Assembly (NCBI GenBank): GCA_003254885.1 | Contig: QANT01002097.1 | Span: 1-37,525 of the forward strand | From: Purshia tridentata | Taxonomy: Eukaryota; Streptophyta; Magnoliopsida; Rosales; Rosaceae | Length of the DNA stretch: 37,525 nt | Reading direction: 5' to 3' | Shown: piece after piece, positions 13,378-23,276 of the stretch | How the letters are laid out: each line of letters begins with the position of its first letter | Position numbering within the stretch: position 1 is the first letter of the stretch | Made by a program: the position numbers and the translations under genes | The notes under the pieces: generated by a model | Seen by the model: only the letters and a program-made list of their open reading frames with translations | Databases searched by the model: none | What the model was told of the DNA's origin: nothing

Positions 13378-15079
13378 CTACCACATTGAAGGTACATAAA
13401 CCTGCTCCTTCAGATTTTGAGCTGCACTTTCAGTAGGGAAACCTCTAACAGCACCAATTGTCCACTGTGATATAATTCCTGCTGCAACTGCAAACCGAAG
13501 CTGCCTTTCCAAAATATCTTGATTTTCATACATCTCAGGGTAAGTGGTCAACTTTCTCATAATAGCAGCTACAATAGCATCGCCAGAACCAGTCCTATCA
13601 CAAGTGAATGGGGTTATGAGAACATCTTCTGTTCCAATCACAACACCATCAAATTTAGGGGAATAGTAATGAATTCGAAGTGTTCCATCTGTCACGAACA
13701 AAAGTTTAAGTCCATCATGCCATAATGGAGCTATTTCTTCAGGAGTGTAATGGTAATAATCTCTCCGCTTCTTGGTCTGCTCAAAATGCTCAGCATAGTA
13801 TTGGGGCCTGTACGTTCTCTTCCTCACATAATACTCTTCATCTAAAAGAAACTCCAATTCTTGCCTCGAAACCTCAATTATGTCGGCTTCATTCCATGCT
13901 CTCTTGATGGATTCCCTCGTCTCATCGCGCGATTTCCACAAAGGCATGGGCAAGTTCAAATCAAAAAACACAAGCCCCCCAAACTTTTTGGAATAGGACA
14001 TTGCTCTGAAAAGGGTTGGTTGCATGGAGGGAGATGTTAAAACTTCTGAACTGAAGTGGAACATCCTGGCCTGCATAAGTTAACAAACCCTCACAATTTA
14101 CATTCATCCAACAAAACCCCGTACAACCATAATGGTTTTTCACTGATTAACATAACAATGTCAGAACTATGTACTTAAATAAGCGATTCCAACACCAAAA
14201 CCAATGACCCACGTAAAAAGACTAGACCTTGAAACCAACACAATGTATTAGTATACACCATACCTCTTTGAGCACAGCAAGGTTGAGTTCGGAGCAAAGC
14301 AACGACTCCTCGGCAGACTCTTTCACAGTCTCTGTCCACATTTTCTCATCATCAAACTTAACCTTCATGTAAGTACAAGCAGTCCTCGCACTCGAATCGA
14401 ACTTCACGCCACGTGTCTGAACCCTCTCTTTGTTCATCATCAGCAGCAGCTCATCCCCGAAATCGTCGTCGCCCAGTTTGCCCATGAACGCGGCTCGCCC
14501 GCCGAGCCTCACGTGCGAGATGGCCACGTTGGAGGGGGGCCCACCGGGGGCCCTCACAAACTCCGGCGGGTCCCATTGGAGCATCTTCCACTGCGAGTAG
14601 ATGTCCGGGTCCAAAGGGTCGTCGGAGACCCGAACCGTCGGCACGAACTCTTTCTTTGCGGCACCGAAGCAGCAGACCAGAGGAGGGTCGTCGTACGGAA
14701 AATCGACGCCGTCGTCGTAGTCATTGAGCTCTGAGTCAGCGTTTTCAGCTTCCTTTGGGGTTTGTTGTGTAAGTTCGGCATCTACTGGGCCATTTTCTAG
14801 TTGGGCTATCTTCGAACGCTTGGTCTTTTTCGGTACGGATGCTGTTGAAGAAGATGAAGAAGAAGTGGGGTTCTTTTTCCTACCTCGGCGAGTGGGTTTC
14901 TTGGATTCGACGCTTCCATTTTCTTCGCCATTTATGGAAGCTCTGGCTGCTTTAAGCAAATAATGTGGCTTGAAAAATTGGGACTTGAGAGGTTCTGCAG
15001 CTGAAATTAAGCTTCTGGGGCGGGAGAGGTGAAGTTGGTGAAGAGGAAGATAAGGAGGGATTACCAGAAATGCAGCCAT
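13378..15079 (-). CDS. FLN1: Fructokinase-like 1, chloroplastic (pfkB family, plastid RNA polymerase-associated)
   Basis: Two exons, 14264-15079 and 13378-14070, join in phase 0 to give 502 residues. The N terminus is Ser/Arg-rich and acid-poor, as expected of a chloroplast transit peptide, followed by a basic RRGRKK stretch (64-69) and an acidic linker. The pfkB domain starts near PPLVCCFGAA (132-141), includes GGPPSNVAISHVRLGGRAA (sugar-kinase glycine motif) and ends with DRTGSGD (430-436, putative catalytic Asp436) and FPTESAAQNLKEQVYVPSMW. Length and sequence fit FLN1, not the longer FLN2. In Arabidopsis FLN1 is a component of the plastid-encoded RNA polymerase complex (PAP6), interacts with thioredoxin z, and has no demonstrated sugar kinase activity; a structural or redox role here is inferred. 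The adjacent Cys136-Cys137 are candidate redox residues. A TGGGCC site II motif (minus strand, 15119-15124) lies 40 bases upstream of the ATG. Confidence 0.93.
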
Positions 15080-15967
15080 GGTTGACTTGGAGGTTTATGG
15101 TTTATCCATGTTCGCCACGGCCCACGGCTGTAAAATGTTATCGGGTCACCATTTATTGGACTAAGAAATCGGGTCGGATCGGCGCGAACTGATGAAGTGT
15201 TCTGTTGAGTGAAATCGGTGCACGTGGAGCACTATCAACCGTTAGATCAAACGTTCACCTAGACATGCTGACCTGGCACGGTCGGGGCTTAAATTTCTTT
15301 TTTACTAGGACAGTGCTTAAATCCTTTCCCGGTGGTAAAGGAAAGGGTTTTCAGTTTTTTTTCTGGGTCGTTGAAATCAATACGAAGGCTTTGAACCCAG
15401 AAACGAATTTTTTTCCGAAACAAGTCTCTCTCGGCTTTTGGGTAACTTGTCATCGCTGGTAACTATCATCCACTTTCTTCTAATTTCTTCAGTTTTTCTT
15501 TCCTTGAGTTTATGTCGGTTTCTTGAGAGTTCTGATTTTTGTTCTAATTTGGGTTTTAAATAAGGATCGAACATGGGGCTTTAATTTAGTACTTGGGTTT
15601 TAGTTTTGCTTGAATTCTGTTTTACATTGTTGTTGGTTAGCCTTAACATATTCCAACATGTTTCTTAATGGAAAAGTTTCTGATGAGTAATAGAAGAATG
15701 TCATATATACAAAGGAGATTGTGCTGAAATTTCTGGAGGATTTTTCACTAAGAAAACAAAAGTTTGAAAATTCAGCCCACATTTATTATTTTTGTCAAGC
15801 TCCATTATACCCTGGTTTGCACTGTTTTGGTTTGGGATTGAGCGTTCATGTAACACACAATTTTTGGACTGTGTTGCCTAAATTATATGTAATGCATGAA
15901 TTGGAAGTTTTGACTACTGGCTTGTTCTGTTTGGAACTGAGATGTTCAACCCTCTGTCCTGCAGAAA
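15080..15967. promoter_or_regulatory. Divergent promoter region of FLN1 and the Yos1-like gene, with probable 5' UTR intron
   Basis: The two genes are transcribed away from each other across 888 bases. The FLN1 side has TGGGCC on its own strand at 15119-15124. For the Yos1-like gene the sequence just before the ATG is CCTGCAG/AAA, a good acceptor at 15964, and a candidate donor CTG/GTAACTATC lies near 15459. A spliced leader with an intron of about 500 bases is therefore likely. This is inference, without transcript data. Confidence 0.45.
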
Positions 15968-16201
15968 ATGGGTCTCTGGACCTTACTTCAAGGCCTTCTG
16001 CTAGTCACAAATGCATTCGCTATACTGAATGAGGATAGGTTCCTTGGTCCAAGAGGGTGGACTTTAGTAGACTATCAAGCAGGGAGGAGAAATACGCTCA
16101 AGGGGCGGATCATAGGACTTATATATGCAGTACAATACTCCAGACTTCTCCTCATATTCTTGAACATCGCAACTATTGTAGTGAAGCTCGTCTCTGGGTG
16201 A
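15968..16201 (+). CDS. Yos1-like protein (IER3IP1 homolog), ER-Golgi transport
   Basis: A single-exon frame of 77 residues, about the usual length for this small family. It starts MGLWTLLQGLLLVTNAFAIL (first hydrophobic segment), continues with the family signature LNEDRFLGPRGW, and ends in a second membrane segment and LVSG (usually KLxSG). Yos1/IER3IP1 is a subunit of the Yip1-Yif1 complex needed for COPII-dependent ER to Golgi transport; membrane topology with two helices fits. The ATG follows closely after a strong splice acceptor, so the upstream leader is probably on a separate exon. Recognition rests on the whole-length pattern and is firm. Confidence 0.9.
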   Translation: MGLWTLLQGLLLVTNAFAILNEDRFLGPRGWTLVDYQAGRRNTLKGRIIGLIYAVQYSRLLLIFLNIATIVVKLVSG

Positions 16202-16831
16202 GGCTTTGTGGGAATCATGAACTATTGAAGCTGTCTGTTTGTAAATTATGAATTGTTACAGAATCTTGGCCTACTTACAGGGTCTTTTTATTATTCTTGG
16301 GTTGAGTCCCAAATATAAATTCAGGACTGCATTATAGATATAATCAGTTAGATAACTGTTGGATCTATGGGTGTGTTTTTGTGATCTATGGTTTTATTGT
16401 TGTAAACTGCATATTCACATAGTTAATGTATTGAATATCACTTTTCAAAGTTTTTCCTTTTTTCTCTTTTCCACTGATTTGTCACAAAATAGCTGGGATA
16501 CATAACAGCTTGGTATCATGTTACATGCACCAGAGGTGTTAGATGATCTTTGGAGTGTTCATGACCTCAGCATATTTATTATGAAAATTACTTAGTGGCA
16601 CCAATGAAGCTCAAGGTGCTAACCCATGGAAATTAAGTTACATGTATTGTCAAAAGGAAAAACTCTACAATGGAATGTGTCAAGAGCAGCATGAAATAAG
16701 AGGCCAAACTATAACAGTGACTTCAATATTTGCTGCAACACATGCTTTATTCATCTGAGGACAACCTTATTACATATTACATTACTACTGAATGTGAACA
16801 AAACATCAAAGCAAACTGAAATCCTAATAAC
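16202..16831. other. Convergent 3' regions of the Yos1-like and SOUL genes
   Basis: No coding frame is supported here. The interval should contain both 3' UTRs; nothing else distinctive is seen. Confidence 0.5.
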
Positions 16832-17449
16832 TCACTCAATTGGGATCATAATCTCATTAGTCCTAAATGGAGGTAAGGTCCAAGGTGGGTTATACCTTGC
16901 CAGCAGAAACTCCCCGATGACCTTATACCCATCTTTCTCCAAGCCCTTCTTCAGCTTCTCCACCCTCTCTTCTACCACTTCCTCTGTTGCCAATCTGCGA
17001 AACTTCACCACCCCATACTTCCTCTCCCCCTCCTCCCTAATAACCACCCTCTCATCCACCGGCTTCGGCGCCTCCTCTGCCTTCTCATACTTGGCAGGCA
17101 ACAAAAACTGCATTGTCACCATCTTCTTCTCTTGTTCGCCACCGCCACTCTTGGTCACAACTGGAGCTGTCATGCCAATCTTTTCAGCTGAGCTTTCTGG
17201 AGTTTTCGTTATCACTGGACTTGTCATGGCAATCTTCTCAGGTTTGGTGTTCTGGGGTTTCCCAAAAGCACCTATGTAATTGACCAACACAGAAAAGCCA
17301 CCATCTTTGTTGCCCTTGAACTGTGATGGGTCATAGGTGATCTGGGCTATCACTGCAGGTGGATATTTGCGGATTTCATAGTCGATTGTTGATTTAATCA
17401 CTTGGTATTTTGGGGTTTCCACTCTTATCTTTCCAAACACCATGCCCAT
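16832..17449 (-). CDS. SOUL family heme-binding protein (HBP2-like)
   Basis: An intronless frame of 205 residues. It shows the SOUL/HBP pattern from end to end: VETPKYQVIKSTIDYEIRKY near the N terminus, FGKPQNTKPEKIAMTSPVI and AEKIGMTAPVV (the repeated KIxMTxPV motif) in the middle, MQFLLPAKY, and RYNPPWTLPPFRTNEIMIPI at the end. No transit or signal peptide is evident, so it is probably cytosolic, like Arabidopsis SOUL-1-type proteins, which bind heme or porphyrins. Which residue ligates heme cannot be told here. Met3 (17443) is an alternative start. ATATAAAAC on the minus strand at about 17526-17534 could be its TATA element. Confidence 0.93.
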   Translation of the reverse strand: MGMVFGKIRVETPKYQVIKSTIDYEIRKYPPAVIAQITYDPSQFKGNKDGGFSVLVNYIGAFGKPQNTKPEKIAMTSPVITKTPESSAEKIGMTAPVVTKSGGGEQEKKMVTMQFLLPAKYEKAEEAPKPVDERVVIREEGERKYGVVKFRRLATEEVVEERVEKLKKGLEKDGYKVIGEFLLARYNPPWTLPPFRTNEIMIPIE

Positions 17450-17644
17450 GTTGGAACTAATAAGTTGGTACTCTCAGGCTTTGCTTAAAAGGTTGAGAAA
17501 ATAGGAATGTAGTTCTGTCTGGGTTGTTTTATATTGATCGATTTTGCTTGGGGAGGAGGTTTCTAACTTTTCTTTTTCCAACTGCGCGCTTGAACAAGTG
17601 GCTTTGGTGGTACATTCGTGGACTTTGTATGGCCACCATTAAAA

Positions 17645-17860
17645 TGGGCTATCGGTCAAGGCTCCAACTGCTGAATGTCAACTGTCAACTAAGGTCGGCG
17701 ATTCTTCTGGGCTTTAAAATTTTGTGTTTTTGGGCCTTATGCCCATATCTGCATGGAAACAACTTTTCCCCGCCCGATATAACTGCTTAACCCCAGAGTT
17801 CGTTATACCTGTTGCCAAACAGGTCGTTAGGGCTAATCCAATCACGCCTGTATAAATATT
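17645..17860 (+). promoter_or_regulatory. Site II motifs, telo-box-like GTTAGGGCTAA and TATA upstream of the snoRNA candidates
   Basis: TGGGCT (about 17645 and 17708), TGGGCC (17731) and ATGCCCAT (17740) precede GTTAGGGCTAATCC (17826-17839), which reads as a diverged telo box on the other strand, and a TATA element GTATAAATA (17850-17858). Site II plus telo box plus TATA is a known combination in plant promoters of snoRNA and ribosome-biogenesis genes. The first snoRNA candidate begins about 225 bases downstream. Some of the site II motifs could instead serve the divergent SOUL gene. Confidence 0.4.
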
Positions 17861-18083
17861 TTTCGATTGCCATTCACAGCAATGTTTGTAGAACCGCCAA
17901 AACCGGCTTCGCCGCCCTTTGCAGTTTCAATCTCAAGGCTCTGCTTTTGTGCATCTTTCCTAAACTTTAGATATGTTTTTATGCTTCTCATATTAGTTAT
18001 TTGGCTTGTTGAATATTCAATCATCTTTGAAAGTTTTTAATTTCCAACATTTGTTGAATTTTTGTGATTTTATTTTTAAAACG

Positions 18084-18170
18084 AGCATCGGTGATGATTT
18101 TCTTAATACGTTATCCTTGCACTATGATTGCCTGTGAAGAAAACCACGGGGAAGTTTAATCTGAGATGCT
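18084..18170 (+). ncRNA. Candidate C/D box snoRNA (unit 1)
   Basis: An 87-base unit has all the formal marks of a C/D snoRNA. It has a perfect 6-bp terminal stem AGCATC (18084-18089) / GATGCT (18165-18170), a C box GTGATGA (18091-18097) just inside the 5' arm, a D box CTGA (18161-18164) just inside the 3' arm, and a C'-like TGAAGA near 18135. The guide before the D box would be around CCACGGGGAAGTTTAAT. The segment CTTAATACGTTATC after the C box resembles one at the same place in unit 2. The gene type is inferred from this geometry; the rRNA target is not established. Confidence 0.55.
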
Positions 18171-18261
18171 ATTTTCTCTTCATCGTAGTTTAGAATTATA
18201 AAACCTTGAAAGTTTTTATTATTGGGTTTTGCCCAGAAATTTTTTTTTGTTTTTGTTTCTG

Positions 18262-18343
18262 GATCAATGATGTCACTTAATACTGCGTTATCTATCTGCA
18301 ACTTTCCATAAGGAATTGAAGATAATTTGAAGTTACTGAGATC
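18262..18343 (+). ncRNA. Candidate C/D box snoRNA (unit 2)
   Basis: An 82-base unit 92 bases after unit 1 on the same strand. It has a C box ATGATGT (18267-18273, one base off consensus), a D box CTGA (18336-18339), a short GATC/GATC terminal stem (18262-18265 / 18340-18343) and a C'-like TTGAAGA near 18317. After the C box it has CTTAATACTGCGTTATC, akin to unit 1. CTGCGTTATC is the reverse complement of GATAACGCAG, which I recall as a conserved segment of eukaryotic 25S/28S rRNA, so it could guide 2'-O-methylation there. The weak stem and imperfect C box keep confidence moderate. Confidence 0.45.
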
Positions 18344-19834
18344 TGATTACTTTTCTTTTTTCGGTTTTTTTTTTTTCTCATTGTTTTATGATGATCATAC
18401 TTGTTTTATTTTGGCTTTTTTTTTAGCTGAAAAAGGGGAAATTTTGTGTGTTGCAGCAGAGTATCAATATAACCATACGAAAAGGTCTGATTCTTTCTGA
18501 GTAAGAAAACGAAACAAAAAGTACTAATGGAATTATAGTCTATTTCTAAAAAAGACAAAAGAAAAGGGTACTTTGTTAATCATTCTCAACAAGTTTGGTC
18601 CAATGTTTGATGAAATATGAATATAAATGCTTGACTCGTATATGGCATTATGGATAGCGCTACCTGAAAAATAGTCCAAACCTAGGATCAGACGAATTAA
18701 CTAAGAAAAACAAGTACTTAAGCCAAATTTTAATGATCTAAATTGTATTACTCTTTAGTATAAGAATTTACTATTTTTCTGTTTAATGTCTTTTTCCGAA
18801 ATAAAGTTTCCAATATTCTTTTATCATTGTTTTCTTTATTTGAGAACATTTAAAGTATAAAATATACTTGGACTAATAGTTGGTTCTTCTTTACTATTGT
18901 TATTGAATGCGTAAATTGGGATGCGATGCGATGGATCATGATTTCGGTCAAACATAGGCATGCGATGGATCTTTGGTATCTAAATACGCCTTGAAAGTAA
19001 ATTCAAATCTAATTTAAATATGAACCGAAACAAAAATTACATAACTAAAGGGAGACACAACTTGTTAAGTAAAAGTTGAACACATATTTAGCGCAAATGT
19101 TGACATTAAATAGTTGATAATCTTGTTGTTATTCATCAAGGGATGAAACATGAATGATCATTTTTAAAAGGGCAAATGACCATTTTAGTTTCTATGGTTT
19201 AGTGGTTTATTTCAACTTTGTTATAATTGTTTTATTTGTTTCAATCAAGTCAATGTAAGTTCAAATATTGTTTTAAATAAGTCAAAAATTTCTTAAAAGT
19301 TAGACCCACATGCATCATTAGGTCTTGGGGGTGTCCCTAACAGTGGATTTTAATAAATTTTAAAAGTCTTAACAAAATTTAGGTGTCCCTATTCCATAAT
19401 TAGAATTTTAATAGATTCCATAAACATATTTTTAGGTTCAAATGCCTTGACAAAAACGATGGGGCTTGCTCTTAGTACATGCTTCCATGTAATTTATCTA
19501 CTTAAAGTTTAAATATATATATATTATAATAGTTAGCTTTTATTTAAAATTTGGGTTGTTCTCTAAACATAGTATAAATGAGCTGGCCTGCCACTGCCAC
19601 TGCCAGCCTAATGTTTTAAAAACAATATCTGTCCTACTCCCTAATTTTGAACAAAAAAAGAGCCAAATTAGTAGTAGACAGTTGTTTTCAAAATTCAAAA
19701 TTCAAACGAAAGAAGAACAGAAGTCTCCACCTCAAATCTCAACCGTCCATCTCCAATCTCCTCCAAAAATCACTACTCATTCCATTTCCCGCTTCCCCAT
19801 TCAAAACAAACCGCAATCTTCAAACCTAAATTTC
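18344..19834. other. AT-rich intergenic region upstream of beta-tubulin
   Basis: No coding frame with a recognisable domain is seen. The segment is rich in A/T runs and includes poly-T tracts near 18357-18375 and 18415-18424. The right end merges with the tubulin promoter. Confidence 0.5.
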
Positions 19835-19968
19835 TATAAAAATAACCCTCCGTCCCCACCCCGCTCTCCCATTCATTTCTTTTTGCCTCTCCATCTCTCT
19901 TTTTTCTGTGTCTGAGATTCCCAAAACCTGCAAAACCCGAACCCTCTCAGTCCCCTTTTCACCTCAAC
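19835..19968 (+). promoter_or_regulatory. Core promoter and pyrimidine-rich leader of the beta-tubulin gene
   Basis: A TATA box (TATAAAAA, 19835-19842) is followed by C/T-rich sequence up to the ATG at 19969. Transcription probably starts around 19865-19875, giving a leader of about 100 bases. Pyrimidine-rich leaders are typical of highly expressed plant genes. Confidence 0.6.
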
Positions 19969-21690
19969 ATGCGTGAGATTCTTCACATCCAGGGAGGCCA
20001 GTGCGGCAACCAGATCGGCGCCAAGTTCTGGGAGGTGGTCTGCGCTGAGCACGGTATCGACGGCACCGGACGCTACGAGGGCGACTCCGATCTCCAGCTC
20101 GAGAGGATCAATGTATACTACAACGAAGCGAGTTGTGGTCGGTTCGTGCCCAGGGCTGTTCTCATGGACCTCGAGCCTGGCACCATGGACAGCCTCCGAT
20201 CTGGACCGTACGGTCAGATCTTCAGGCCTGACAACTTTGTTTTCGGTCAGTCCGGCGCCGGAAACAACTGGGCCAAAGGTCATTACACTGAAGGCGCGGA
20301 GTTAATCGATTCAGTCCTCGATGTGGTGCGAAAGGAGGCTGAGAATTGTGATTGCCTGCAAGGTATTTTATAATTTGCCTAGTGGTTTGTTTTATAAATG
20401 TGTTTTAGGGATTAGGGCTTGTGCTTGTAGTTTGGGTGCTTAGGTTGGGTTTGTTTGGAATTTCAGGGTTTCAGGTGTGCCATTCGCTAGGAGGAGGGAC
20501 TGGGTCTGGAATGGGTACCCTCTTGATCTCGAAGATCAGAGAGGAATACCCAGACAGAATGATGCTCACTTTCTCTGTCTTTCCGTCTCCTAAAGTCTCT
20601 GATACTGTGGTTGAGCCCTACAACGCAACTCTGTCTGTTCATCAGCTGGTTGAAAATGCAGATGAGTGTATGGTTCTTGATAACGAAGCTCTTTATGACA
20701 TTTGCTTCCGCACCCTCAAGCTCAGCACTCCAAGCTGTAAGTGCTTTTCAGTTTAATTTTATGCTGATTTACTTTAATTTTGAATCGGGGATTCTGATTT
20801 TTGATGATTTAATTTAATGTTGAATTGGGGATACTGATTTTTGATGATTTACTTTAGTTTTGAATTGGGGATACCAATCTTTGTTTATCTGTTTTCAATT
20901 TTGAATCGGGGATACTGATTTTTGTAGATTGACTTTAATTTTGAATTGGGGATTTATGTTTATTTACTTTAGTTTTGAATTGGGGCTAATTGTTGTGTGT
21001 GATGGTGCAGTTGGAGATCTTAACCATTTGATTTCTGCAACCATGTCTGGTGTCACATGCTGTTTGAGGTTCCCTGGGCAGCTCAACTCTGACCTCCGGA
21101 AGTTGGCTGTCAATCTCATCCCCTTCCCTCGTCTCCATTTTTTCATGGTGGGTTTTGCTCCTTTGACCTCTCGTGGTTCTCAGCAGTACAGGTCCCTGAC
21201 AGTGCCGGAGCTTACCCAGCAAATGTGGGATTCTAAGAACATGATGTGTGCAGCTGACCCTCGCCATGGTCGCTATCTCACAGCCTCAGCCATGTTCAGG
21301 GGCAAGATGAGCACAAAGGAAGTTGATGAGCAGATGATCAACGTTCAGAACAAGAACTCCTCGTACTTTGTGGAATGGATTCCCAACAATGTCAAGTCCA
21401 CCGTGTGTGATATCCCTCCCACAGGCTTGTCAATGGCCTCTACTTTCATTGGAAACTCGACCTCAATTCAGGAGATGTTCCGTCGTGTGAGTGAGCAGTT
21501 TACTGCCATGTTCAGGAGGAAGGCTTTCTTGCATTGGTATACAGGGGAAGGCATGGATGAGATGGAGTTCACTGAGGCTGAAAGCAACATGAATGATTTG
21601 GTTTCGGAGTATCAGCAGTACCAGGATGCCACAGCTGAGGAGGATGAATACTATGAGGATGAGGAAGAGGAAGGTCAGGAGGAGATGTAA
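19969..21690 (+). CDS. Beta-tubulin
   Basis: Three exons, 19969-20362, 20467-20736 and 21011-21690, give 447 residues, the normal length. The sequence is classical: [17 protein letters not shown] at the start, the GTP-binding GGGTGSG loop at about 138-144 (exon 2), and an acidic C-terminal tail rich in Glu/Asp ending EEM. The protein pairs with alpha-tubulin and carries the exchangeable GTP site of microtubules. The N-terminal MREI is the motif recognised during co-translational autoregulation of tubulin mRNA. The two-intron layout is usual for plant TUB genes. Intron 2 (20737-21010) is made largely of a tandem repeat. Isotype number cannot be assigned. Confidence 0.97.
20755..20996 (+). repeat. 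Minisatellite-like repeat in beta-tubulin intron 2
   Basis: About six imperfect units of roughly 40 bases follow each other, each with a GATTTACTTTAATTTTGAAT-like part, then (C/T)GGGGAT and ACTGATTTTTG. Units differ by substitutions and small indels. The last unit ends only about 15 bases before the acceptor (GGTGCAG/TT). The array fills most of the 274-base intron. Confidence 0.8.
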
Positions 21691-23276
21691 AATGCTGCAA
21701 CTTCCTGTTGCCGGTCTGTGCAAGGCCATGGGGGTTGTTCTGGGTAGCTGTAGTATGTCATAATATTTTGTTAAAAACCAAACCTGTTTTATGAATTTCA
21801 GTTTTCTTGTTATGTAGCTGGGGTAAACTGAGCTCTGTTATATGGATATGGTCATATTAATCTTTTCTAATGTGCTAGCTTTCTTTCTGAAACAATGTTA
21901 AAACATTTTCAGGCACTTTTTTGTTTTTCAATAATCATTGCTCATCATTAACTGATAATGGCTTAGTACTTTCCACCTCTGCTTTGGGTTTCAGACATCA
22001 GTTATTGAATCTCTGTAACCTTCATAATGCCATCAATCGTAAATTTAACTGGAATGCCATTTATAAAGTCAGGTCTTTAAATATCTGGTTCAAGGGTTTG
22101 GCAATGTTGAGTATGCAACTTTTCAATAAATCAAGGCTTGGTTCTCAAGTCTTTCAATGTGTTGCCGTCGACTGCACTAGACCATTGTTCCCCCTTGCTC
22201 CGGCTAACACCCATTTAGGACACCATTATACTGAGCAAATTGTTTACCAGTTGCACCTCTTCACACTACCACTTCTCCGAAAGGCCTCCCATGGTCAAGT
22301 CTTGAGATTGAATTAGTGAGAGATCGTTTTCAACAGTGGACCTATTCAATTAGGCTAGCTCGTTAAGATCGGCTTAAATAGCAAGTTCTTCATGTTGGCA
22401 ATTGGCGGTTAGGTGGTTAGGCAAAGCAATGCAAATTGGCTGTTAGGGAGGTTTGCATAGTTGACCTGTATTAGGCTGTTGTGAAAAAGTACTAATATTG
22501 GGCTTCTCATGTGGTCATGTAGTTCACTTTAGTTAGGCCCGGCCCAAATTCGTAATTAGCTCACAGTAATGGGGCACTGCCCGGCCCGGAGCGATGGGGC
22601 ACGACGGTCTTTTACTAAATTGGAGGACGCATGGTGAGGACCAAAGCAGACGATCAATCACAGTGCCATATCGATAATGAATTAATGATATAGATTTTAT
22701 CGCTAAATGATAGCTTACTTAAATAACTGCAAAGGCTTACTAGATCTTGAATCCTAAGCTTGAACTTTGTTTTTATCTTTGATTTGAACAAAGTGGTATG
22801 AGATATCTGACTAGACGGGCTTGCACTTGCCAAAGTCCAACCAAATGAAAGACTAGTATCTCTGTCTATAACAATTGTGAGCACTCACGGACTGCATAGT
22901 AATAAAAACCAGAAAAGAAGATATGGGGCCTTCAATAAATATCTGGTTCTAAGTTCTAACAAGCTAGAAATGTGGTTTAAAAAAAAACAACTTTAAAACA
23001 ATTTGAGCATTTACCAGCATTGTGGTGACAGGTGAGTTATTCAAGGCAGAGTTGGGTTTTAACCATGCCATTTGAATTATCAGTTCAAAGTGGAATCCCA
23101 GTGCCCCAACATTGGACAAACACTCTGCAACAAAACCTACTACATTTTGACAATTGAGTGCCAGGTTACTACAGCTACGAGTAATAACACAACAAATCCT
23201 GAAAACACAAACTAAAAAAATGAAGAAGATCGATTTACAGCACAACATACAAACAGCCTCTTCCACCCTCAAACTT
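21691..23276. other. Intergenic region between beta-tubulin and the lectin gene
   Basis: The first 200-250 bases are probably tubulin 3' UTR. A frame of 131 codons at 21921-22316 shows no domain and I do not accept it as a gene. The stretch near 22530-22600 has GGCCCGGCCC-type GC-rich motifs without an obvious partner gene. Since the lectin gene runs leftward, the right end should hold its 3' UTR. Confidence 0.45.

Noticed and set aside
15205..15462. 85-codon plus-strand frame before the Yos1-like gene
   Set aside because: It overlaps the likely 5' leader and promoter and shows no domain.
18386..18502. Possible third C/D snoRNA (ATGATGA at about 18387, CTGA at about 18498)
   Set aside because: The interval contains long T runs, the terminal stem is offset from the boxes, and the C/D spacing is large; not supported.
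21921..22316. 131-codon open frame downstream of beta-tubulin
   Set aside because: No domain match, no plausible splice partners or promoter, and low-complexity composition; probably chance.
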